Program-made: the position numbers and the translations under genes
Notes under the pieces: model-generated
The model's input: only the letters and a program-made list of their open reading frames with translations
The model's database searches: none
Told to the model about the DNA's origin: nothing
From: Bacillus kwashiorkori
GTDB taxonomy: Bacteria; Bacillota; Bacilli; Bacillales; Caldibacillaceae
Length of the DNA: 64,000 bases
Direction: 5' to 3'
NCBI RefSeq assembly: GCF_001375515.1
Contig: NZ_CTDX01000015.1
Coordinates: forward strand, 124,001 to 188,000
Shown here: in pieces, positions 44,713 to 54,269 of the stretch
Position numbering within the stretch: the first letter of the stretch is position 1
How the letters are laid out: each line of letters starts with the position of its first letter

Positions 44713-46566
44713 TTGGAAAAGAAATTGTTCATTGCTATTATTGCTGCTATCTTTTTACTTATGGGATGTAATCTTTTTTATGAGGGAGAGGTAGAGAAAA
44801 AATTGAAAGAATCGAGACCAGAAAATATGAAACCTGCTACTTCTGATTATTACACAGAGATTTATCGGCCCCAATATCACTTTTCAACTCCTTCAGGTAA
44901 TTTAGCTGATCCAAATGGTCTTGTTTATTTTGAAGGTGAATACCATTTATTCCATCAGAAAAATGGGAATTGGGCCCATGCTATCAGTAAGGACTTACTT
45001 CATTGGCAGCATTTTCCTGTTGCGTTAGAACATGACAAACTTGGTCAGGCTTTATCAGGAAGTGTAGTTGTTGATAGAAAAGATATGACAGGATTTTTTG
45101 GAGGTAAAGCAGGTCTTGTTGCTATTTATACAAGTACAGAAGGCGGACAAGCCCAAAGTATTGCCTATAGTAAGGATAATGGAAGGACTTGGGAACGGTA
45201 TGAAAATAATCCAGTGATACCAAACCCAGGTTTAAAGGACTTTCGTGATCCTAAAGTGTTTTGGCATGAGGAATCAAAAAAATGGGTTATGGCTGTTTCG
45301 ACTAATCAGAGTGTCACCTTTTATAATTCTAATAATCTCATTGACTGGCAGTTTCAAAGCCAATTTGGTGATAATGAAGGATCCCATGTTGCTGTTTGGG
45401 AGTGTCCAGATTTATTTCAGTTACCTGTAGATGGAGATAAGAAAAATCAAAAATGGGTTCTACATGTTAGCGTTGGTGATAATAATATAACTAATGGTTC
45501 GACTGCCCAATACTTTATTGGTGAATTTGACGGGAAAACTTTTATAAATGATAACTCGTCAGAAACAGTTCTAATAACAGATTTTGGCCAGGACTTTTAT
45601 GCTGCACAAACATTTTCAGATATACCAAAGAAAGGCGGTCGACGAATTTGGTTAGGTTGGATGGCAAATTGGCGTTATCCTTATCAGTCACCAACTGAAC
45701 CTTGGATGGGTTCCATGTCAATCCCACGCCAATTATCTTTAAAAACAACTGAAGACGGAAGTATTATTTTGTTTCAAGAGCCTATTGAGGAGCTAAAAAC
45801 ATTAAGGGTAGACAATATAACAATTGAACCTTTTGAAATGGAAGGGGAATGGAAAATTAGTGAATTCACTGGAGTCAATTACGAGTTTGAAGCAACAGTT
45901 GAATGGGAAGACCTGGAGGAATTTGGTATACGCCTTCGAAAATCAGATACAGAGGAAACAGTTTTTGGTTATAGTGCCAGTGAGAACAAAATTTTCCTGG
46001 ATCGCTCCCATAACGGATTAGATAGTATTATCTCACGAAGTGGGGATTCATTTCAGTTTGGTAGAAAATATGATACTGATTACAATTCTAAAAATGGCCA
46101 TATGAAAATACGGGGCTTTGTCGACGAATCCTCTGTTGAACTATTTATTAATGATGGTGAATACAGTTTTACTAATTTAATTTACTCAGAACCAACAAGT
46201 AATGAAATTGAATTGTATTCAAAGGGTGGAATGATAAATATTACTAATCTCGAATTTCACCACCTTTATTCGACTTGGAGAGAACGACCTTTGGATGATG
46301 AGATTGAAAGAATAATGATAAACGAAGAGTATGTTACATTAAAAGCAGGTGACACAAAAACTATTAAGGCAATTTTAAAACCTGATTGGATAGGGGATGG
46401 AACATTTTCTTGGATAGCTGAGAACGATGGTATTTTGAGTCTTAACTCAATCGATAATTATAGTGTGTTAATTCAGGCGATTTCACCTGGTGTAACGAAT
46501 GTAATTGTCAAGGATAAACAAGGAGACGCATTTGAAAAAAAGGTGAGAGTTAGGGTTTTGGAATAG
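44713..46566 (+). CDS. surface GH32 fructanase lipoprotein with Ig-like domain
   Basis: 617 aa. TTG start at 44713 with AGGAAGG upstream; lipoprotein signal with lipobox LMGC. The GH32 catalytic domain has nucleophile region LADPNG near residue 80, FRDPK near 185 and WECPDLF near 232; then the GH32 beta-sandwich (SVELFINDGEYSFTN), and from about residue 525 a bacterial Ig-like (BIG2-type) domain with VTLKAGDTKTIKAIL. Levan or inulin would be cut outside the cell and the products imported by the ABC system. The ATG at 44683 lies inside fructokinase and lacks a binding site. Confidence 0.87.
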   Translation: MEKKLFIAIIAAIFLLMGCNLFYEGEVEKKLKESRPENMKPATSDYYTEIYRPQYHFSTPSGNLADPNGLVYFEGEYHLFHQKNGNWAHAISKDLLHWQHFPVALEHDKLGQALSGSVVVDRKDMTGFFGGKAGLVAIYTSTEGGQAQSIAYSKDNGRTWERYENNPVIPNPGLKDFRDPKVFWHEESKKWVMAVSTNQSVTFYNSNNLIDWQFQSQFGDNEGSHVAVWECPDLFQLPVDGDKKNQKWVLHVSVGDNNITNGSTAQYFIGEFDGKTFINDNSSETVLITDFGQDFYAAQTFSDIPKKGGRRIWLGWMANWRYPYQSPTEPWMGSMSIPRQLSLKTTEDGSIILFQEPIEELKTLRVDNITIEPFEMEGEWKISEFTGVNYEFEATVEWEDLEEFGIRLRKSDTEETVFGYSASENKIFLDRSHNGLDSIISRSGDSFQFGRKYDTDYNSKNGHMKIRGFVDESSVELFINDGEYSFTNLIYSEPTSNEIELYSKGGMINITNLEFHHLYSTWRERPLDDEIERIMINEEYVTLKAGDTKTIKAILKPDWIGDGTFSWIAENDGILSLNSIDNYSVLIQAISPGVTNVIVKDKQGDAFEKKVRVRVLE

Positions 46567-46933
46567 GAGTGTAGTTGGAAAACCTCTGTTACAATTTGAC
46601 CCTGCTAAGTCTATCATGTTATTTAAAATTGTATGGAATTTCAATACTACCGTCATTTCATGTTATCAATAGCAAGTTATCAAACGAGGCAAATTAGTTT
46701 AAATGTAAAACTAGGGGTGGATAAAATCAGAAAAATAGTTTGGGATAAATCAATTAACCTAATTCATCGGTAAATTAATGTGCAAATCCCATTAATCCAT
46801 CTTTGATATATTTTTAGGTATTAGATTTAATAATCGATAGGGGTAAACAGACAGGGAATAATAAATAAATTTATTTAGATCTGACTTGAACTAAAAATGG
46901 TTAGTGAAGAATTTGTGGAGTATAGGGGCAAAA

Positions 46934-46959
46934 GCTAACAAATGCTAACATTTGCTAAC
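46934..46959. repeat. three 10-bp phased GCTAAC repeats
   Basis: GCTAACA at 46934, GCTAACA at 46944 and GCTAAC at 46954 lie on one face of the helix. Such phased repeats are common binding sites for excisionases, initiators or regulators of integrative elements. Confidence 0.5.
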
Positions 46960-47027
46960 GCAATGAAGAAAAAACATATAAAAAAATGTAAAATATTGAA
47001 AAACGTTGATTTACCGCACTTTTAAGA

Positions 47028-47063
47028 CATTAGGTGAAAGGTATGACACCCCTTCACCTAATG
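47028..47063. repeat. 11-bp perfect inverted repeat
   Basis: CATTAGGTGAA and TTCACCTAATG around a 14-base loop. No T run follows, so it is an operator or structure rather than a standard terminator. Confidence 0.5.
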
Positions 47064-47132
47064 GGAGGCATGATGTGTAATAAGTTCATGAAAACCTTGA
47101 TATATAGGGGTTTTTAAGTGGATAAAAGCTAA

Positions 47133-47173
47133 ATGCTCATAATTTTGCTCGTAGGAAGCAAAAGTTGCTCATA
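47133..47173. repeat. recombinase arm-type repeats, right
   Basis: ATGCTCATA, 3 bp, TTGCTCGTA (47133-47153) and a third TTGCTCATA (47165-47173), just beyond the 3' end of the integrase relic. Same motif and spacing as at 30454-30474. Confidence 0.5.
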
Positions 47174-47182
47174 TTATAATGA

Positions 47183-47890
47183 TTAAAGAAGGTCTTTCAT
47201 CGGTTTACTAAACTGTTGAGAGACCTTTTCTTCCTTATTGGAGATTATATGAGCATAGATATTCATTGTCGTATTAATATTTGTATGTCCTAATCGTTGT
47301 TGTATTTCCTTAACTCCAACCCCCGCTTCAATTAGAAGTGATGTATGGATATGTCTGAATGAATGAGGTGTAATTTTTTTTTAATACCCGCCATTTTAAC
47401 AGACGTTTTAGTCTAATTTCTACTACTTTTCTTTATTGTGGATGACCATCATTTCTAGCAAAGATAAACTGATTATCATGATAAAAATCTCCCTGTTGTA
47501 GTTTTAATTCTTTTTGTTTTATCTCATGTCTCTTTAACATTTTTACAAGCATTGCATCAATTCGAATCGTACAAATCGATCCAACTGTTTTAGGTGTAAG
47601 AAGTTCATATTCCTTTATATTGTTGCGTGGGTTATATAAGGTTTTCGTAACACGTAAAGAGTTTATATCTTTATTAAAATCACTCCACTTAAGGGCAAGT
47701 AGTTCTCCAATACGTAAACCAGTATAGGCTATTGTTGTGAAAAGTAAATAATCCATTTCTAATCCATCTGATTTAGCTAATTGTAAAAAATGTGCAAGTT
47801 CCTCTTTTTCTAAGAACTTTACTTCGTCCTCTTGATTTTCAATATCCTCAATTGAAGTATCGTTAGGACGAGATAGATTTAATAAGTTAT
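47183..47890 (-). pseudogene. tyrosine recombinase, C-terminal part, frameshifted
   Basis: The catalytic domain of an ICE/phage-type integrase in two frames. The first (to 47433) has FLEKEELAHFLQLAK, AYTGLRIGELLALKW with the catalytic Arg, and stops after ARNDGHPQ; the next frame has HSFRHIHTSLLIEAG, LGHTNINTT and MNIYAHI with the remaining His, Arg and Tyr, ending at 47183. The N-terminus is missing beyond about 47890, where the DUF262 fragment starts in the opposite direction. Confidence 0.82.
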
Positions 47891-47904
47891 TTGATCATAT
47901 ACGA

Positions 47905-48765
47905 ATGATAATCCAAAAAAGAAAGGGGAGTGCAAATTATAAGGATGAGTACGAGGATATCTTTTCTAGAATAACAGGAAAGCAGTTTATTAATGATGTA
48001 TTGATTCCATATAGTGAGATTTATTTGGAACTCATTGATTACAGATCCTATTATGGCGATCAACCTAAGATAATAAAAATATTAAGTTTACTTAATCGCA
48101 TTGATAATAATGACTGGATTCCAGTCGCAATGTATTATATTCAAGAATATAATGAAAAACTAGGAGAGTTTTTAGGTTTACTTGAACAGTTCGCAAGTAT
48201 TGCCATGGTGTTACGAAAAAACTTTAATTGGCGAATGTCTAAGTATTCACAGATACTAAGGCAAATGGAAAAAGGTGTTGACGTGTTTTCTAGAGATTCT
48301 TTATTAAGAGTATCAGATGATGATAAAAGAGCGGTTCTAGAAAAATTAAATGGTGATGTGTACACAGAGTTAAAAGATACTGTAAGAAGGTACGTATTAC
48401 TTCGTATAGATTCATTGCTAACTAAGGGACAACCATTCTATGATCATTCTGTTATTACTGTTGAGCACGTCCTACCGCAAACACCAAAAGAAGGTAGTGA
48501 GTGGTTACAAAATTTCCATGATCCATCTGATTACGTACATAAACTTGGTAATTTGGTTCTATTGACACGATCAAAGAATTCCCAAGCTAGAAACTATGAT
48601 TTTAATAAAAAGAAAACATCATATTTTCAACCTAAAAATGGAGTTACGACCTTTGCATTAACTACGCAAGTCATCCAAGAGGACAAATGGACACCTGAGG
48701 TTCTCGAAAAAAGACAATGGTATGTCAACACTAAGTTGGACAATTTTTTAAGGTACTTAGCTTAA
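47905..48765 (+). pseudogene. DUF262/DUF1524 (GmrSD-type) protein, C-terminal fragment
   Basis: 286 aa from the ATG, but the frame is open from about 47841 and upstream residues RDRFNKLFDHIR also fit the family, so the start is only formal. It contains the helical end of DUF262 and the HNH-like DUF1524 nuclease: EHVLPQTPKEGSEW near residue 189 and HKLGNLVLLTRSKNSQARNYDF near residue 212. The N-terminal DUF262 NTPase-like domain is missing, cut by the junction with the integrase relic. Intact relatives are type IV restriction enzymes or other anti-phage proteins. Confidence 0.78.
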
Positions 48766-48844
48766 ACTTATTATTTTATATGATTGATAAATAATGACAG
48801 TTAAAAAGGCATACATCTGCTCGTCCGCCACCATTGACTTTGCT

Positions 48845-49057
48845 TTTGTCAGTGTAGTGGAATTAACGCAGGTCGGCAAAAGAAAAGCCCTTAGAGCTCA
48901 CCTGCAGATAAATTGTAACACTGACAAATCGATTCTAAGTATTCGCTGGTGGGGCCCCGCCCCCTTCCATCGCCTACTAAGAATCGGGCGCTACAGTAAA
49001 TGGCAAGCAGCTATCGCTGTGGCTCTGAGGATCACCTTTCTTTTTCTTTCGCCCGAT
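48845..49057. repeat. array of three hairpins next to IS3 copy 2
   Basis: Three successive inverted repeats: TTTGTCAGTGT (48845-48855) with ACACTGACAAA (48918-48928), enclosing CAGGT/ACCTG; CGATTCTAAGTA (48930-48941) with TACTAAGAATCG (48975-48986), one mismatch; ATCGGGCG (48983-48990) with CGCCCGAT (49050-49057). GC-richer than the surroundings, ending 11 bp from the orfB stop. Could be a transcribed structured RNA or the remains of a small palindromic element. Confidence 0.45.
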
Positions 49058-49067
49058 AAGTTCTTTC

Positions 49068-49874
49068 CTAAACAGTGGTATTCGTTCCAACCAGCTGCTT
49101 TTCTTTGAATTCCTTTGGCGTTAAGTAATCTAGAGATCCATGAATTCGGATGTTATTAAACCAATTAACATAATCAAATAGCTCAAGATCAAGCTCTTGT
49201 TGACTATCAAAAACTCTACCACTAACGAATTCTGTTTTAATCGTTTTGAACGTTGCTTCGGCAACTGCATTGTCATAAGGTGTTCCTTTTTCACTTAAGG
49301 ATCTTGCGATTCCAAACGTCTCTAATGCCTGGTCTATGAGTTTGTTTTTAAACTCACTGCCTCGATCCGTATGAAATAATTCTAGGCGATTCAAGTTGTA
49401 TTTTACTGTTGAAAAAGCACGTTGAACTAGCTCGGCATTTTTATTAGGACCAGCACTATAACCAATAATTTCACGATTATATAAATCTACTAAAACACAA
49501 ATATAATACCAGTTTTGTTTGACTCGAACGTATGTTAAATCACTCACAATAACTTTTAATTCTTGGTCCTGATTAAATTCACGATTTAGCACGTTTCCAA
49601 TTTCAGACTCATTTACTGTTGATTTTCTAGGTTTAAATTGAGCGACTGTATATTTAGAGACAAGTCCTTGTTCTTTCATTATTCGCCCAATACGGCGGCG
49701 TGACACTGTCCAGCCTTGCTTTTGAAGCTCTTTTTTGATTTTTCTTTGACCATAAATGTTCCGACTATCTTTAAAGATTTTTACGATTAAATCTGTTAAT
49801 TCATCATCTTGATTATCTCGAATTTCCGCCTCATAATAGTACGTGCTTCTCGGAAGTTGTAGGACGGCGCACAT
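49068..49874 (-). pseudogene. IS3-family transposase OrfB (copy 2), start disrupted
   Basis: 268 aa with the integrase core: VIVSDLTYVRVKQNWYYICV near residue 90, FHTDRGSEFKN near 165 and the DDE-region GTPYDNAVAEATFKTIKTE near 200. Its normal first residues (RNNRHKYSISA) lie in another frame: a 34-bp insertion at 49875-49908, itself a TGTGAC/GTCACA hairpin, separates SISA from MCAVLQLPRSTYYYEA. The core may still be made from the internal ATG. Confidence 0.8.
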
Positions 49875-49949
49875 TGTGACTGACGCTTTGCTTTCGTCAC
49901 AGAAAAACTGCTGATATCGAGTATTTATGACGGTTATTCCGGATCACAT

Positions 49950-50234
49950 CTACTTTCGTCCCATTATCAGCGCGGCTTGCTTTAAAATATCATTCTCCAT
50001 CATCAATCTTTGATTTTCTTTGCGGAGCCTAATTAACTCTTCCTGTTCTGGTGTTCTATTGTCCTTTTCTTCAAAGGAACCACTTGTTTTATGCTGGCGA
50101 ACCCATTTATCAAAGGAGGATGCCGTTAGTTCATATTCTTTGATAATTTCGCTTCTAGGTTTACCTGATAGGTGTAGCTGAACGATTTGTTCTTTAAATT
50201 CTTTTGTGAATGTTCTTCTTGCTCTTTTGGTCAT
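49950..50234 (-). CDS. IS3-family transposase OrfA (copy 2)
   Basis: 94 aa, nearly the same as OrfA copy 1: RRTFTKEFKEQIVQLHLSGK helix-turn-helix start and RLMMENDILKQAALIMGRK zipper end. Preceded by AGGAG. Its leader is only 78 bp, without the 200-bp structured block of copy 1. Confidence 0.88.
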   Translation of the reverse strand: MTKRARRTFTKEFKEQIVQLHLSGKPRSEIIKEYELTASSFDKWVRQHKTSGSFEEKDNRTPEQEELIRLRKENQRLMMENDILKQAALIMGRK

Positions 50235-50315
50235 AATTAATTCGCTCCTGACTTTTATGAATTAAGCTTATATGACCTTAACGAATCTGTCCAACTAAGT
50301 GTAACCTATCCAGAT

Positions 50316-51977
50316 GTGTTAATAGATAAACTTTTGTGGGGAAGAAATGAACAAGATGTAATCAAACGTAAAGTTATTTCAGCATGTGCTTTATTTGAAC
50401 ATCTTGGTTTTGATAGCGAGGTCTCAGAACAACGTCAGTATGTTACTGAGAATATATGTAAGATCAATAATGAAGATTTTTATGAAGCTTGTCAGTACTT
50501 TATAGATAGGGGAATATTGGATGTAAGAGGCAGGTTCATCAGAGTTACACCTCAACCTTTAGCAATACGCCTGACTGCAGAATGGTGGAAAAATTGCCCA
50601 CCTGAAAGGGCGTATCAAATTGTAACATCTGATATGCGAAATGGGATGTCGGAGGCACTCTGTGATCAAATGGCAAAACTGCATTTTCTACCTAAAGCAC
50701 AAGAATTAACAAATAGCTTATGTGGAGAACAGGCCCCTTTTGGCCAAGCGGAAGTTCTAAATTCTGAAAAGGGTTCCCGTCTCTTCCGTTCTTTAGTAGA
50801 GGTGAACCCTAGAGCAACAGCTAGAGCTCTATATAGGGTCTTTGGTTCTATGAGTATTGAAGAATTATTACAAGTTGGACCAGGGAGAAGGAATTTAATA
50901 TGGGCATTAGAAAAGTTGTGTTTCTGGGAGGAAACATTTGAAACTGCTTCAAAAACATTGGCATTATTTGCTGCAGCAGAGAATGAAAGTTGGGGTAATA
51001 ATGCAACTGGGCAATTCTTACAACTGTTTCATTTTGTATTATCGGGTACACAAGCACCTCCAGAATTAAGAATAAGGATACTAGATTATTGCTTAGAATC
51101 ACAATTCCCAGAATTACGTCTATTAGGAGTAGAAGCATTAGGACACGCCTTACAGACTCATCATTTTAATCGTATGATTGGAGTTGAAAGACAAGGGAGT
51201 AGACCAATTCAACAGGAATGGAGGCCAAAAACTTGGGATGAGGTGTTCATGTACTGGAGATGCACACTTGAAAGGTTAACTCAAATAGCTGTAGAGAATT
51301 GTGAAGAAATGTCTGAGAAGGCATTGGAGTTAATAGCTCAAAATATAAGAGGATTAGTTTCTTATGGTAGAGTAGAAGAAATTGAAAAATCCCTTAGGAC
51401 TATAACTGATGAAAATGGCCCGTTCTGGCCGAGTGCACTAGGAAGTATAAAAGATACTATTAAGTTTGATGGCTCTAAAATACCTGAGGAAGGACTAGAA
51501 CGTCTCCGTAAATGGGCTGGATGGTTACAGCCAGATAATTTTGTAGATCAAATTAAATTGTACGTAAGCATTCCAAAATGGGATCACGAAAAAGAAGAAG
51601 ACGGCCACTATATTGACATTTCGGCTGAAAAAGCAAAAGAGTTCGCATTACACACGATTGAAAACAACTACGATAAGTTACTTGATAATTTACAATTAGT
51701 TTTAACTGGAGAGCAAAGAAAAGGTTATATTTTTGGCCATGAAATAGGACGTTTAGTAAAAGATTCATATTCATTATTATCTAAGATAATTAGTTCTTTA
51801 CAAGAAATGGCTATCAAAGCTAAGTTAGACGTTAACTTGTCTTTTGTCGGTGGTGTTTTAGCAGCTATTCAGAGTAATAATCGAGAACTTGTAACTAACT
51901 TTTTGGAAGGGGTATCAGAAGATCCTAACATTAATCAATTCACTATTGAATTAACCCGGTTTATCAACATTTCTAAC
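50316..51977 (+). pseudogene. large winged-helix/HEAT protein, N-terminal visible part (split by IS66)
   Basis: 554 codons from a formal GTG to the IS66 junction. The frame begins right at the IS3 end, so the true N-terminus is missing. Residues 15-95 look like a winged helix (KVISACALFEHLGF, FYEACQYFIDRGILDVRG, FIRVTPQPLAIRL), and the rest is helical repeats with PRATARALYRVFGSMS and WRPKTWDEVFMYWRC. This arrangement is that of the part following the P-loop in large STAND-type NTPases of bacterial defence; the NTPase itself is not here, so this is an inference. The same frame resumes after IS66 at 54375. Confidence 0.6.
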
Positions 51978-52061
51978 GTAAGCCCCCATTCAAACAACGC
52001 ATATAATTGAGCAGCACCTCTTGATAAAATTTAGATATCGATTAAAGGAGGTGCTTTTCAT

Positions 52062-52256
52062 ATGCCTGAACAAAAACTTACTATCATCCCCGTTACATTG
52101 CATCCCGAAACCGAAAAAGTTACATCTTCAATACCAACAAAAACTTTTTTCAATTCAACTTGTACGATCAAATCGGGCAACGTTGAAATTTTCCTCTCTA
52201 ACGGCGTTGATGAGCACATCATCCAAACCGTAATGAGGGAGATGAAAAATCTATGA
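52062..52256 (+). CDS. tnpA: IS66 TnpA accessory protein
   Basis: 64-aa small protein after AAAGGAGGTG, in the tnpA position of IS66, ending four bases into tnpB. Segment SGNVEIFLSNGVDEHIIQTV resembles the short IS66 first-gene products. Confidence 0.7.
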   Translation: MPEQKLTIIPVTLHPETEKVTSSIPTKTFFNSTCTIKSGNVEIFLSNGVDEHIIQTVMREMKNL

Positions 52257-52606
52257 GGCACGATTATACGAGTGTCAAAAACATCTACATTATCTGTGGT
52301 AAAACAGATATGAGAAAAGGAATCGATGGGTTAGCTACTCTCATTCAAGATTCCTTCGAACTTGATCCATACGGAGATTCGATTTTCTTATTTTCCGGAT
52401 GGAGCAAAGATCGCTATAAGTGTTTATATTTTGACGGAGATGGCTTCGCCATGCTTTATAAGCGTTTAGATAAAGGAAAGCTCCAATGGCCAAAAAACGA
52501 AAACGAAGTGCAAAACTTAACGCAGCAAGAGCTTCGCTGGCTTCTTGAAGGGTTATCAATTCAACAGCCAAAAGCTATTCAGCAATCATCAAAAGGAATC
52601 TTTTGA
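52253..52606 (+). CDS. tnpB: IS66 TnpB (Orf2) protein
   Basis: 117 aa with the strong family signature YIICGKTDMRKGIDGLATLI near residue 10 and LYFDGDGFAMLYKRLDKGKLQWP near residue 60. Its start overlaps the tnpA end as ATGA. Required for transposition in IS66 elements; function unclear. Confidence 0.92.
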   Translation: MRHDYTSVKNIYIICGKTDMRKGIDGLATLIQDSFELDPYGDSIFLFSGWSKDRYKCLYFDGDGFAMLYKRLDKGKLQWPKNENEVQNLTQQELRWLLEGLSIQQPKAIQQSSKGIF

Positions 52607-52697
52607 TTTCTATTAAAATTTAACTTTTACTATTTTCCCACTGATGTTCGAATGATATACTTGAACTATCTTATTTGAACGAAAAGTGGTGAATCTA

Positions 52698-54269
52698 ATG
52701 GCTAATGCTTCTACTAATAATCAGAATCAATATAAGAAATTAATTCAGCTTCTCGAAGAACAATTGGCTCATTCTAATCAACAGAATGAAGCATTATCCA
52801 AACAGATTGAATCATTAACCGAGCAAGTTCGCTATTTAACGAAACTTTTATATGGATCAAAAACAGAGAAATCTAAATATAATGCGCCCAATGGACAAAC
52901 ATCATTATTTGATAATGATCCGTCTTTTAATGAATCTGAGCACACAGAAGAACAAAGCCAACAGATGGTATCTTATACTGTTGTACGTAAAGCTCAAAAT
53001 AAAAAACGAAATGATTCATTACATGACAATGTTGAAGTGAAGGCTATTCATCATCATCCAGAGAATACAATTTGTGACTGTTGCCAAGGCCAAATGACAG
53101 AAATAGGTAGCAAAGTCATACGTGAGGAAGCTAAATTTATTCCAGCAAGAATGGAGAAAGTTCAGCATATTGAGCATGCCTATGAATGTAAAAAATGCAA
53201 AAGTGACTTATATCAAAAATCGCAAATAAAGCGCGGCAAAGCACCACAGCCTCCCATTCAACGGAGCATCGCAGGTCCTAGTGTACTCGCCAAAGTAATT
53301 TACGATAAATTTTCACAATACTTACCTCTTTACCGACAGGTAAAGGAATGGGAACGTTTCGGTTTAACTACGAATGATAAAAACCTCTCGAATTGGGTTA
53401 TTCGAGCATCACATGATTGGCTCTTGCCTATTTATGACCGAATGAAGTGTATATTGTTGGCTAAATCAATATTACACGTTGATGAGACTTATGGGCAAAT
53501 TATCAATCGGTCAGATGGAAAACCTGGTCAGTCTAATGCTTATAATTGGGTTTACCGAAGTGTGCCTAATCAAGGTCCAACCATCGTACTTTTTCAAAGC
53601 TCTTTATCACGAGCTCGATCTGTTCTTGAGGGCTTCATTGGTGATTATTCTGGAACGATTATCTGCGATGGTTATTCCGCTTATGACAATATTAAAGGGG
53701 TCAACTTCGCAAATTGTTGGGCTCATGTTCGCCGTTATTGGTTAAAGGCCGAAAGTAAAAATGGACGAATCGGTGTAAAATATTGCGATGATTTATTTCA
53801 ACTTGAAAGGGAATTTAAACATTTGTCTCCAGGCAAACGTAAAAAGAAACGCAAAAAATATTCGAAACCGATTGTTGATAAGTTCTTTAACTGGGTAGAA
53901 AACTCACCATTCTTTGGGAAAAATGCAATCGCTAAAGCAGCTGAGTACACGCTCAAACGAGCGAAGGAACTAAAGGCATTTCTAAATGATGGCAGAATTG
54001 AAATGCATAATAATCCCGCTGAAAACGCCATCCGTCCTAATGTTATTGGACGCAAAAATTGGCTGTTTTCTGTTAGCGAAGCTGGAGCAAAAGCAAATGC
54101 AATTTGTTTAAGTATCGCAGAGACAGCTAAAGCAAATGGTGTGGATTTTTATCGGTATCTTGTAAAATTACTGAAGGATTTACCAAATTTAGATATTCAT
54201 AGAAATCCAGATGTTATAAATTTGTACTTGCCTTGGTCGAAGATGATCCGAAAAGAATGTAGCATATAA
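52698..54269 (+). CDS. tnpC: IS66 transposase TnpC
   Basis: 523 aa from ATG 52698 (GTG 52686 possible). Coiled-coil start LIQLLEEQLAHSNQQNEALS, zinc-finger region CDCCQGQMTEIG and YECKKCKSDLYQ, DDE core LHVDETYGQIINRSDGKPG, CDGYSAYDNIKGVNFANCWAH and HNNPAENAIRPNVIGRKNWLF. No stops, so the element may be active. Confidence 0.94.
   Translation: MANASTNNQNQYKKLIQLLEEQLAHSNQQNEALSKQIESLTEQVRYLTKLLYGSKTEKSKYNAPNGQTSLFDNDPSFNESEHTEEQSQQMVSYTVVRKAQNKKRNDSLHDNVEVKAIHHHPENTICDCCQGQMTEIGSKVIREEAKFIPARMEKVQHIEHAYECKKCKSDLYQKSQIKRGKAPQPPIQRSIAGPSVLAKVIYDKFSQYLPLYRQVKEWERFGLTTNDKNLSNWVIRASHDWLLPIYDRMKCILLAKSILHVDETYGQIINRSDGKPGQSNAYNWVYRSVPNQGPTIVLFQSSLSRARSVLEGFIGDYSGTIICDGYSAYDNIKGVNFANCWAHVRRYWLKAESKNGRIGVKYCDDLFQLEREFKHLSPGKRKKKRKKYSKPIVDKFFNWVENSPFFGKNAIAKAAEYTLKRAKELKAFLNDGRIEMHNNPAENAIRPNVIGRKNWLFSVSEAGAKANAICLSIAETAKANGVDFYRYLVKLLKDLPNLDIHRNPDVINLYLPWSKMIRKECSI

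Larger units (their letters stand above)
46567..47182. other. non-coding region between the fructan island and the integrase relic
   Basis: No gene seen. It holds three GCTAAC repeats at an exact 10-bp period (46934-46959), a perfect 11-bp inverted repeat (47028-47063) and the recombinase arm-type repeats (47133-47173). Confidence 0.6.
49058..50312 (-). mobile_element. IS3-family element, copy 2
   Basis: orfA and orfB on the minus strand with the left inverted repeat TGGATAGGTTACACTTAGTT followed by GGACAG at 50287-50312. I cannot find the other inverted repeat to the left of orfB, so that end is lost or hidden. It cuts off the 5' part of the large gene that resumes at 50313. Confidence 0.78.

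Noticed and set aside
46934..46959. CRISPR array
   Set aside because: Three 6-7-bp units at a 10-bp period are far too short; no CRISPR repeats or cas genes occur in the window.
30498..47890. One integrase gene simply interrupted by inserted DNA
   Set aside because: On the minus strand the N-terminal half should lie at higher coordinates than the C-terminal half, but it lies at lower ones; two separate deleted copies fit better.
48794..49108. 104-aa reading frame over the hairpin array
   Set aside because: Low-quality translation overlapping the orfB end; the array of inverted repeats is the real feature.
33846..50312. Composite transposon formed by the two inverted IS3 copies around the fructan island
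   Set aside because: Flanking bases (TTC on the left, GAT on the right) give no target duplication, copy 1 lacks orfB and copy 2 lacks a visible inner end.
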